NCBI GenBank assembly: GCA_012032475.1 | Contig: JAAUSY010000005.1 | Coordinates: forward strand, 1-57,347 | Direction: 5' to 3' | DNA length: 57,347 nt | Origin: Chloroflexaceae bacterium | GTDB taxonomy: Bacteria; Chloroflexota; Chloroflexia; Chloroflexales; Chloroflexaceae | Shown here: piece after piece, positions 8,911 through 15,625 of the stretch | Layout: each line of letters starts with the position of its first letter | Position numbering within the stretch: position 1 is the stretch's first letter | The notes under the pieces: generated by a model | The model's input: only the letters and a program-made list of their open reading frames with translations | Told to the model about the DNA's origin: nothing | Database searches by the model: none | Made by a program: the position numbers and the translations under genes

Positions 8911-10038
8911 CTATGGGGTTTCAGGGATGGCTTCGAGGGTAGCAAGCGGCAGCGGGTTGAGTGTGTCGGTGAGCGGCTCGGTGGGGTCAGCCAGCAGGCT
9001 CCCGGAAAGCGGCAGCACCACCGGGGCGTTGTTGGGCACCAGCATGGCCCGGATGTTTGGAGACAGCTTGTTGATGTACTGGTAGGTGAGCAGTTCGGAG
9101 TTTTGCGACAGGGCAATGTTGATGAGTTGCAGTGCCTGCGATTCGGCATCTGCTTCTATCAAACGGGCATCGGCGCGGGCCTGGGCCTCAATGACGATGG
9201 CGGTCGCCCGCGCCTCGGCGAGTGTCTGGATGCGGCCGGCCTCACCCTGGGCCAGGAGGCGAATTTGTTCGGCTTCGTATTTGCGCTCTTCCTGTCCCTG
9301 CTCTGCCACCTGCTTTTGCTCGACCGACGCTCGATATTCCGGCGAGAAATCAATGTTGCGGAGCACAAAGGCGTTCATATTGAACCCTTCTTCTTCGAGA
9401 ATTTCCCCCAGTTCGGTGTTCAATTCGCGTTCCAGGTTCGTCCGCTGGATACTATTCACCTCGTTCACGGTGTATTTGGCAACCAGGGAGCGCACCAGGC
9501 CACGCGTCCTGGCCCGCACCAGGTCCTCGCGGTATCGGCTTTGCCAGTTGATGTGGACACGAACGACCTGTTCGGAGTCCACTCGGAAGATAATGGAGCA
9601 ATCAATAATCACCACCTGCCCATCTTTGGTTCGGGCATGGATAGCATCGCTCCCGACCACTTCGCCTTCGATGGGGTTGCTCGACATGGTATAGGTCTGC
9701 CAGTAGATGGGGTAGATCATGGCTCGTTCGGCCAGTGGGACAACAAAGCGCAGGCCAGAACGCAGGGGATATTCGCGGTAGCCTTTGGGTGCCAGGGCAG
9801 ACACCACGACCGCGGTCTCCTGGGGGGCGATGAAAACCAGGCTGGCGCTCAGGAAGGTGAGACCCATGGGGATGAGCAGAAACCCAAGCACCCGAAACGA
9901 CACGATGTTGATGAGGGTCTGTCTGATGCCGTGTTTCTTGATGCTGTTGGACAGCGAGAGCGCCCCGATGATACCAAAGAGTAGCCACACGGAGGCGGTG
10001 ATAATATCGAGAAAAGTGTTTATGCTTACAGTGCCCAT
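8911..10038 (-). CDS. SPFH/Band 7 domain membrane protein
   Basis: A stomatin/prohibitin/flotillin-type scaffold of the membrane. Two N-terminal hydrophobic segments (about residues 10-28 and 47-67) precede the SPFH domain, recognised by FIAPQETAVVV, RSGLRFVVPLAERAMIYPI, DGQVVIIDCSIIFRVD and RGLVRSLVAKYTVNEV. A long Ala/Glu-rich coiled coil follows (EQGQEERKYEAEQIRLLAQG to ARADARLIEADAESQALQL). The ending is Pro/Thr-rich. It is monocistronic, and no NfeD partner is next to it. Confidence 0.85.
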   Translation of the reverse strand: MGTVSINTFLDIITASVWLLFGIIGALSLSNSIKKHGIRQTLINIVSFRVLGFLLIPMGLTFLSASLVFIAPQETAVVVSALAPKGYREYPLRSGLRFVVPLAERAMIYPIYWQTYTMSSNPIEGEVVGSDAIHARTKDGQVVIIDCSIIFRVDSEQVVRVHINWQSRYREDLVRARTRGLVRSLVAKYTVNEVNSIQRTNLERELNTELGEILEEEGFNMNAFVLRNIDFSPEYRASVEQKQVAEQGQEERKYEAEQIRLLAQGEAGRIQTLAEARATAIVIEAQARADARLIEADAESQALQLINIALSQNSELLTYQYINKLSPNIRAMLVPNNAPVVLPLSGSLLADPTEPLTDTLNPLPLATLEAIPETP

Positions 10039-10126
10039 AGGAATAGGAACGGACCTGATGTCTCCAGATCCGGATACTCCCCTCGCCTCACTTCATCTCA
10101 CTTCATCCCATGCCAGCATCGGGCAG

Positions 10127-10158
10127 AGGTCCGGGCGAACCCGCGGTGGCCCGGACCT
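10127..10158 (-). terminator. Hairpin 3' of short peptide gene P1
   Basis: A perfect 10-bp stem (AGGTCCGGGC at 10127-10136 with its complement at 10149-10158) and a 12-nt loop, starting 28 nt after the P1 stop codon. There is no U-tract, so it may be an RNA-stabilising or weak termination structure. Confidence 0.5.
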
Positions 10159-10185
10159 TTGCCCCCTCAGTCCAGAAAGGAACCC

Positions 10186-10293
10186 CTATGCGCCTTTGGG
10201 AGCAGCCGGGGCTTCGTTCGGGCTGCTTCCGGTGCCAGCAGAGATGACCAGACCCAGGTAGAGTCCGGCCTTGATTCTGGTTTTGACTTTCAT
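10186..10293 (-). CDS. Short peptide P1 of the KVxTxxKAG family (35 aa)
   Basis: Encodes a 35-aa peptide beginning MKVKTRIKAGLYLGL and ending in a Pro/Ala-rich tail (APAAPKGA), with no Cys. GGAG lies 7 nt before the ATG and a 15-bp palindrome (10318-10332) lies 25 nt upstream. The first ten residues match peptides P2 and P3 on the other side of the ABC transporter gene. Nearly all codon differences between P2 and P3 in this block are silent, which argues for selection on the peptide. It could be a small exported or modified peptide; no modification enzyme is adjacent. Confidence 0.6.
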   Translation of the reverse strand: MKVKTRIKAGLYLGLVISAGTGSSPNEAPAAPKGA

Positions 10294-10317
10294 GAAAACA
10301 CTCCATCGTTCATTGTC

Positions 10318-10332
10318 TATACGCTGCGTATA
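10318..10332. promoter_or_regulatory. Palindrome upstream of P1 (operator candidate)
   Basis: TATACGC-T-GCGTATA is a perfect 7-1-7 palindrome, 25 nt upstream of the P1 start codon. Its minus-strand right half contains TATAGA, which could serve as a -10. Position and symmetry fit a repressor site over the P1 promoter. Confidence 0.45.
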
Positions 10333-10438
10333 ATCTTCCGGGAGAACACAGGATGAACGAGACGACTGTCTTGCGAGAATGGGGCGAAACCAGTGATGTT
10401 GCAGAGCGATAGACGCCATAGTTCTGGCCTGCCGCGGT

Positions 10439-10475
10439 GTTGGATGAGGGGATTTTGAAAACCCCCTCATCCAAC
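10439..10475 (-). terminator. Strong hairpin after the ABC transporter gene
   Basis: A 13-bp perfect stem (GTTGGATGAGGGG at 10439-10451 with its complement at 10463-10475). The 11-nt interior has a further TTTT/AAAA pairing. It lies 70-110 nt past the ABC stop codon and before P1, separating the two transcripts. It lacks a following U-run on the minus strand. Confidence 0.6.
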
Positions 10476-10546
10476 GATAGTTATATCACAAAACCCCGGA
10501 TTGATCAATACGTCTGTCGCCTCACATCCGTCACCCCACGTCCCCA

Positions 10547-12712
10547 TTACGGGTGAGCAATGACCAGCAGGGTCGGGGCGCGGTTCAGGACACACTGGAG
10601 CGCCCGTTGCAGGTTTTCCGGGTCGAGCGCGGCAAAGCTCTCGTCCAGCACCATGAAATCGGCCTTCTGGAGGAGCGCCCGGGCGATGTAGAGCCGGCTG
10701 CGTTCCCCGTGCGAGAGCTGCCAGCCACTTTCCCCCACCATCTGGAACAGCCCGGCGGGCATTCGGTCCAGCAGTTCCCCCAGGCCAAGTTCGCGGCACA
10801 CGGCCTCGGCCTCGGCGAGGTCTTCGGGCGAGGGCGGCCACTGCCGCCCCATGAGCAGATTAAAAGCAAAGGTTTCGGTGAGCACGTGGTTTTCGTGAAA
10901 CTGCGGGGCAGCTACCACGCGCCGCCGCCATTCGGCGCTGCCGAGCGTCTGCCGGTCGAACCCGCGCAGCAGCAGCAGCCCGGATTCTGGGAGCCGAAGG
11001 CCCGTCAGGATTGCGGCAAGGGTTGATTTGCCTCCCCCGGAGGGTCCTTCCAGCAATATCCGGTCTCCCTGCTGTATCTGGAGGCTGCACCCGTGCAGCA
11101 CGGGCTGAGCGCGGTTCTGGTAGCGAAACACGAGGTCACGCGCTATCAGGAGCGGTTGGCCGCGGTCGGGTTCGTGCTGGTTCAGGCTGGAGAGCAGCGA
11201 GCCATCCACGCTCCGCTGGTCTCTGGGGCGAGCAGCAGCGTGGTAGAGGGGCGCAATCTGCTGCCAGGCAATCAGCAGGTTGACCACACTTTGCACCCCG
11301 CCTACCAGGCTTTCGAGCGCCTGATACGCGAGGATGATGCCTCCCAGGCTGATGGCAAGTTTTTCTGGCGAGGCCGGCATGAAGGCGAAGCTAGAGACAA
11401 AGCCGGCAAGCCCGACGATAAACCAGCCCCGTACGATAGCGGCACGGATGGTGAGACCAACCCGGTCCAGCCGGGTGGAGAGCTTCAGGTAGTGCGACAG
11501 AATGCGGTCTTCTTCGTCGTGCCAGTGCGCCCGGTCCTCCTGCGCCAACCGCGTGCGGTGCCCGACCATGCGTTCAACCAGGTCGTTGGTCATTTCGCGG
11601 TAGGAGGCCACCCAATCGCGGCTGTTTCGGTAGTATTGCCAGCCGAGCACGACGGTGAGGATCACCCACCCGACGAACAGCAGGGCGTGGACCGCTCCCC
11701 CGGCCCCCAGGGCCAGCACCACCGTAGCCGTGACCAGCCCGATCAGGCCAATGACCGCCCGAAACCCACCATCCAGGGTGAGCATCTCCACCGCCTCGGA
11801 TTCCATCACCCGCCCCAGGAATTGCCCGGCTCCCTGGTGGCGGGTCTCTTCAGGCTCAAGCTGGAGCGTACCATACATCAGCCGCATCTTGAACAACGCC
11901 CCGGCCATGGTGGCGAACGCATTTTGCGACCAGGTACCGAGCAGTTGAAAGGGTATCCTGGTTGCCAGAATGAGCAGCCAGGCCCAGAGCCAGGCCCATT
12001 CGAAATAGCCCTGTAAGGCGCTTCGCCCGATGACCCACCACGCGACCACATCCAGAAGCTGTTGCACCACATAGGCTACGGTGAAGAGGAAGGCAAAGGT
12101 GGGGATACGGGCGTGGCGAATCTGCCCGGCCATGTGGGTGCCCGGCGGGAGGCGGATAAGCCAGCACCCTTCGATGGGCGTGGTGCCAAACCACTGCCGA
12201 AGGAGCACGGCGCGGGTGCGAGCGTGGCGGTGTTCGGGTATCCCGGCGTCTTTCAGAACCCGTGCGATGATTTCCAGAAACGGGGCTTCGATATGGCGAC
12301 CGAGCGTTCTGGTTACCAGCGAGAGCCGAATCCGACGGGAGGACAGGCTGGGGGTGATGACGGTCAGGTGCCGGCGGCTGCCTTTGAGCAGGACGAGGAA
12401 GTGGGGTTCGCCAGTCTCGGTGGTGCCCGGCATACGCAGCAGGGCCGGGCCGGCGCTCCGCACCAGTTGGTCCATATCGGCATAGGTCGAAACGACCGGC
12501 TCGACCTCCAGCCCAAGCCGGATGGCAGTGGTTTCGAGCCACGGTTCAAAGACGCCAGCCTCGGACCGGGCCAGGTGCGTGGGAGGAGGGGGGATTTCGA
12601 CGGGACGGGACAGAAAGCCGCTCTTGCGGGCGACGATTTCGATAGCCTCGGCTGCTCTTGAGGCAGGCCAGAGGAGCGTTTCAACCCTGGGAGTGCTTCC
12701 GAACCGTGGCAT
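10547..12712 (-). CDS. Peptide-exporter-like ABC transporter with degenerate C39-like domain
   Basis: A 721-aa ABC half-transporter. Residues 1 to about 190 resemble the C39 peptidase domain of bacteriocin exporters (GPALLRMPG, then PHFLVLLKGSRRHLTVITPS). The position where the catalytic Cys is expected reads LLWPASRAAEAIEIV, without Cys, so it is probably a non-cleaving substrate-binding domain. A six-helix membrane domain follows (about 210-490). The ATPase has GPSGGGKSTL, LSHGERSRLYIARAL and FMVLDESFAALD. The protein stops right after the H-loop (VIAHP), with almost no C-terminal tail. The ATG is fixed by an in-frame TGA 18 nt upstream. It is flanked by peptide genes P1, P2 and P3, its likely cargo. 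Confidence 0.8.
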   Translation of the reverse strand: MPRFGSTPRVETLLWPASRAAEAIEIVARKSGFLSRPVEIPPPPTHLARSEAGVFEPWLETTAIRLGLEVEPVVSTYADMDQLVRSAGPALLRMPGTTETGEPHFLVLLKGSRRHLTVITPSLSSRRIRLSLVTRTLGRHIEAPFLEIIARVLKDAGIPEHRHARTRAVLLRQWFGTTPIEGCWLIRLPPGTHMAGQIRHARIPTFAFLFTVAYVVQQLLDVVAWWVIGRSALQGYFEWAWLWAWLLILATRIPFQLLGTWSQNAFATMAGALFKMRLMYGTLQLEPEETRHQGAGQFLGRVMESEAVEMLTLDGGFRAVIGLIGLVTATVVLALGAGGAVHALLFVGWVILTVVLGWQYYRNSRDWVASYREMTNDLVERMVGHRTRLAQEDRAHWHDEEDRILSHYLKLSTRLDRVGLTIRAAIVRGWFIVGLAGFVSSFAFMPASPEKLAISLGGIILAYQALESLVGGVQSVVNLLIAWQQIAPLYHAAARPRDQRSVDGSLLSSLNQHEPDRGQPLLIARDLVFRYQNRAQPVLHGCSLQIQQGDRILLEGPSGGGKSTLAAILTGLRLPESGLLLLRGFDRQTLGSAEWRRRVVAAPQFHENHVLTETFAFNLLMGRQWPPSPEDLAEAEAVCRELGLGELLDRMPAGLFQMVGESGWQLSHGERSRLYIARALLQKADFMVLDESFAALDPENLQRALQCVLNRAPTLLVIAHP

Positions 12713-12845
12713 GGGGTTGCTTCGGTATCAACTCAATTCAGCATAGGATTTCCCGTTCGCTCCACCAACTCGTCACACATTCATAGAGGGGCGCACGATG
12801 GCCCCCCTTTTCGAACCTATCGCTTCTTTTCTTTGCAGCCCGCCA

Positions 12846-12870
12846 GAAAGCGGACCGCACGGTCCGTTTC
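12846..12870 (-). terminator. Hairpin 3' of short peptide gene P2
   Basis: An inverted repeat, GAAAGCGGACCG (12846-12857) against CGGTCCGTTTC (12860-12870), with one bulged base and a 2-nt centre. It lies 24 nt past the P2 stop and about 130 nt ahead of the ABC gene start. It may terminate the peptide transcript or act as an operator. Confidence 0.4.
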
Positions 12871-12893
12871 CGGAGGCTGTTTCTGTCTTCCTC

Positions 12894-12938
12894 CTAGTAT
12901 CGCCTTCCACCGGCTTTGACATTCGTCCGCACCTTCAC
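12894..12938 (-). CDS. Short peptide P2 of the KVxTNVKAG family (14 codons, GTG start)
   Basis: Reads MKVRTNVKAGGRRY from a GTG start. Its upstream sequence, GGGGGTGA about 7 nt before the start, is nearly identical to that of P3. Codon differences from P3 in the KVxTNVKAG block are mostly third-position and silent (GTG/GTC, AAT/AAC). The gene is unusually short; in the next frame the reading stays open to 12773, so a frameshift may hide a product of about 55 aa. An extended -10 lies at 12993-13001. Confidence 0.4.
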   Translation of the reverse strand: MKVRTNVKAGGRRY

Positions 12939-12981
12939 GCCCGTTCACCCCCTTTCCCCGGCTCCCAGGTCACCGGACTGA

Positions 12982-13083
12982 TTATTGATAGGAGTATACC
13001 ACAGGTCCGGGCAAGGATTCACCATGCTTTCGGAATCCGTTGACTGCCTGCCAGCCGGCTTTGACGTTCGTCTGGACCTTCAA
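12982..13083 (-). CDS. Short peptide P3 of the KVxTNVKAG family (33 aa, TTG start)
   Basis: Starts from TTG with KVQTNVKAGWQAVNGF and continues through a polar, Gly/Pro-containing tail to a Tyr-rich end (VVYSYQ). AAAGGGGGTGA lies 6 nt before the start. It is the second of two consecutive peptide genes between the 66-aa membrane protein and the ABC transporter, all on one strand. No Cys. Function unknown; a substrate of the adjacent exporter is the simplest reading. Confidence 0.5.
   Translation of the reverse strand: MKVQTNVKAGWQAVNGFRKHGESLPGPVVYSYQ
12993..13001 (-). promoter_or_regulatory. Extended -10 element upstream of P2
   Basis: TGGTATACT on the minus strand, inside the 3' end of P3 and about 55 nt before the P2 start. 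The same nonamer occurs at 13457-13465 ahead of the 66-aa gene. Confidence 0.4.
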
Positions 13084-13161
13084 CCCCTCTCACCCCCTTT
13101 CCTTCCTCCCCTACTCCTCAGCGGACGTGCCGTTTTGTCGCTCCGGAGCGGAGTGCCACGC

Positions 13162-13362
13162 TCAGGAGGCTTGTTTGGCCCGCTCTCGCGCTGCCCGTTC
13201 GCGCATGCGTTTTTTGCGCTGTTCTCTGGGTAAGAAGTCCACCCAGTCGGTCCCCTGCTTCGCAACATATTTCTCGATATACTCTCCGGCTTTGAAGGCT
13301 CCTACGAGCATCACCCAGAGGATGACCCAGACCGCAACCACGGCAATGATTGATAAGGTCAT
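13162..13362 (-). CDS. Small single-pass membrane protein, 66 aa
   Basis: One N-terminal membrane helix (MTLSIIAVVAVWVILWVMLV) followed by a basic cytoplasmic tail rich in Arg/Lys (REQRKKRMRERAARERAK). AAGGAG lies 7 nt upstream of the ATG. An extended -10 TGGTATACT is at 13457-13465. It sits just upstream of the peptide genes P3 and P2 and downstream of the MacB-like gene. Function not recognised. Confidence 0.65.
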   Translation of the reverse strand: MTLSIIAVVAVWVILWVMLVGAFKAGEYIEKYVAKQGTDWVDFLPREQRKKRMRERAARERAKQAS

Positions 13363-13456
13363 GAAACCACTCCTTCTTTCCTTTACCTTTCCTTTTCCTG
13401 GCAACCACTTCACTATCCAGCCAGGCAAGTGGGAAACCGGAACGGCTTCCCACGAA

Positions 13457-13465
13457 AGTATACCA
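13457..13465 (-). promoter_or_regulatory. Extended -10 element for the 66-aa membrane protein
   Basis: TGGTATACT on the minus strand, about 95 nt before the start codon. No good -35 is seen at standard spacing. Confidence 0.4.
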
Positions 13466-13525
13466 GAAGTTTGCGTTTCTTCTGAATGCGGCCAAATGTG
13501 GCGTTGCCTGGGTTGTTGCGGCGCG

Positions 13526-14833
13526 TCACTGGTAGCGCAGGGCCTCAATCGGGTCGAGCCGGGCGGCTCGCTGGGCCGGGTAGATGCCGAAAAAGATGCC
13601 GACAGTGGCCGCAAACCCGACGGCCAGCGCCGCAGACCAGAGCGACACCGGCGCGGTGATGGGGGAAAGCACAGTGACGAGCAGGGCAATCCCATAGCCC
13701 AACGAGAGGCCAAGCAACCCCCCAAACAGGCTCATCAAGAGCGCCTCGACCAGGAATTGGAGCAGGACGTCGGACCGGTGGGCGCCGATGGCCTTGCGCA
13801 GGCCGATTTCTCGCGTGCGCTCTGTGACTGACACCAGCATGATGTTCATAATCCCCAGGCCGCCCACCAGCAGCGAGAGACCGGCCACCGATGCCAGGAA
13901 GATGGTCAGCGCATCCAGGATGCCCGTCAGTTGTTCAATCATTGCGGCTTGGTTGAGGACCCGGAAGGTGTCTTCGCTGCCGTCCTGCGCCAGGTAGTGC
14001 CGCACCCGGAGCAATCGCTCGACCTGAGATTTGACCATCTCCAGGTCGTCGCGGTCTTTCACCACAATCTGGATACTCGACACGAGGTAGCCGTTGCCGT
14101 CGGCGGTGCGCCCGCCAAACAGCCGCCGGTGCGCCACGCTGATGGGAACGAGGGCCTGGTCATCCACCGAGCCAAAGGAGTTCCCTCCCTTTTCCTTCAG
14201 CACGCCAATCACCTGAAATGCCTGCCCGGAGATGCGCACGGTCCGACCGAGGGCCTGCTCGCCAAACAATTCCTGCGCCAGGCTGTTTCCGAGCACGATG
14301 ACCAGCGCCACCGTGTCGTTGTGTTCTTCGGTGAAGAAGCTGCCCTGTTGGAGTTCTAACCCCTGGGCTTTGACAAAGGACGGAGTGACCCCCATCACCG
14401 TGGCGCTCTCGTCTGCGGCGGGGGCCACAATCGTTGCGGTTTCGCCATATTGCGGCGATATCACCTCGATGGGGAGTTGGAGCGCCTCGATGGCCTCAAC
14501 ATCGCTCATGGAGGTATCACCGCGCATCACCGTCAGGGTGTTGGTTCCGGATTCGGCAAAGCTGCTGGTGACCCAGATGCGCACTCCCTGCCCGATAGCC
14601 AGTAGTGCCACCACGGCCGCCACCCCGATGATGACTCCCAGGATGGTCAGCAGGGTGCGGATTTTGTTTCCCAGGAGGCTGGCGAGCGCCAGGGAGCCGA
14701 TTTCCCACAACCGGATGCGCTGTCGCCCGCTCTCTTTGTCTTTGAGCGGCTCCAGGGTCAGGGGGTGGCTGTCGCTGGCCGGAGGGGCCGGAGCCACGAG
14801 GGTGACCGGATGAGACACGACCATATCCGTCAT
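13526..14833 (-). CDS. MacB-like ABC transporter permease
   Basis: Permease with MacB_PCD and FtsX domains. A first membrane helix around residues 40-60 follows SLASLLGNKIRTLLTILGVI. A large extracytoplasmic domain is next, then three C-terminal helices beginning at FLASVAGLSLLVGGLGIMNI and the conserved RTREIGLRKAIGA. It ends in RAARLDPIEALRYQ, typical of the family. The start at 14833 overlaps the ATPase stop as ATGA and has AAGGAGGG upstream. It forms a tripartite export or efflux unit with the next two genes. Confidence 0.88.
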   Translation of the reverse strand: MTDMVVSHPVTLVAPAPPASDSHPLTLEPLKDKESGRQRIRLWEIGSLALASLLGNKIRTLLTILGVIIGVAAVVALLAIGQGVRIWVTSSFAESGTNTLTVMRGDTSMSDVEAIEALQLPIEVISPQYGETATIVAPAADESATVMGVTPSFVKAQGLELQQGSFFTEEHNDTVALVIVLGNSLAQELFGEQALGRTVRISGQAFQVIGVLKEKGGNSFGSVDDQALVPISVAHRRLFGGRTADGNGYLVSSIQIVVKDRDDLEMVKSQVERLLRVRHYLAQDGSEDTFRVLNQAAMIEQLTGILDALTIFLASVAGLSLLVGGLGIMNIMLVSVTERTREIGLRKAIGAHRSDVLLQFLVEALLMSLFGGLLGLSLGYGIALLVTVLSPITAPVSLWSAALAVGFAATVGIFFGIYPAQRAARLDPIEALRYQ

Positions 14834-15624
14834 TGGTTCGTCCCTCCTTGCGCCATCTCGCGCCATCTTGCGCCATCTTGCCCATCTTGCCTATCTTGCA
14901 CCATAGGCACCGGGTGCCCGATAGATGGAAGTTGCTGGTTCGGGGTTTCGTCGCTCACGAGCAATCCGTCGCGCATGGTCAGGATGCGGGCGGCATAGGC
15001 GGCGGCCTCCGGGTTGTGGGTGACGAGGACCACCGTCAATCCCTGCTCGCGGTTGAGGCGTTGGAGCAGTGCCATAATCTCTTCGCTGGTATGTGTGTCC
15101 AGTGCCCCGGTCGGCTCGTCGGCCAGGATGACTGACGGACTGCCCACCAGGGCACGGGCAATCGCCACGCGCTGCTGCTGCCCACCGCTGAGTTCATTGG
15201 GCAGGTGGCTCATCCGGTCGGCCATCCCGACAATCGTGAGTGCGGTGCGGGAGCGTTGCTCGCGGATGCGCCCGGCCACGCCGCGGTAGAGCAGCGGAAG
15301 CTGAACGTTGAATAGCGCGGTCTGGCGCGGCAGCAGATGGTATTGCTGAAAGACAAAGCCGAGCTTGAGCGACCGGATGCTTGCCAGGTTGCCGTCGGAC
15401 AGTTCCCCGACTGATATGCCGTCGAGCAGGTAGGTGCCGCTCGTTGGTGTATCCAGGCACCCCAGGACATTCATCAGGGTGCTTTTGCCGCTGCCGCTTG
15501 GCCCCATAATCGCCACAAATTCACCCTGACGGATGGTGAAGGAAACGCCCCGCAGGGCGGGCACTTCGAGCGTGCCCATCTGGTAGACTTTCGAAATATT
15601 CGTAACTTCTATCATGTTCATCAT
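14830..15624 (-). CDS. MacB/LolD-type ABC transporter ATP-binding protein
   Basis: ATPase partner of the permease. Walker A is GPSGSGKSTLM, the Q-loop region FVFQQYHLLP, the signature LSGGQQQRVAIARAL, Walker B VILADEPTGALD and the H-loop VLVTHN. The start at 15624 sits 2 nt from the adaptor stop with GGAGGAGG upstream; ATG 15615 is an alternative. The C-terminus contains an imperfect DGARW/MAQ repeat encoded by a roughly 10-bp tandem repeat (about 14850-14895), outside the conserved domain. Confidence 0.9.
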   Translation of the reverse strand: MMNMIEVTNISKVYQMGTLEVPALRGVSFTIRQGEFVAIMGPSGSGKSTLMNVLGCLDTPTSGTYLLDGISVGELSDGNLASIRSLKLGFVFQQYHLLPRQTALFNVQLPLLYRGVAGRIREQRSRTALTIVGMADRMSHLPNELSGGQQQRVAIARALVGSPSVILADEPTGALDTHTSEEIMALLQRLNREQGLTVVLVTHNPEAAAYAARILTMRDGLLVSDETPNQQLPSIGHPVPMVQDRQDGQDGARWREMAQGGTNQ

Positions 15625-15625
15625 G

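Larger units (their letters stand above)
12911..13102. repeat. Imperfect direct repeat of about 47 bp carrying P2 and P3 starts
   Basis: The segments 12911-12957 and 13056-13102 match at roughly 40 of 47 positions. They contain the ribosome-binding site and first ten codons of P2 and P3. The pattern suggests tandem duplication of a peptide gene followed by divergence of the 3' part. Confidence 0.7.
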
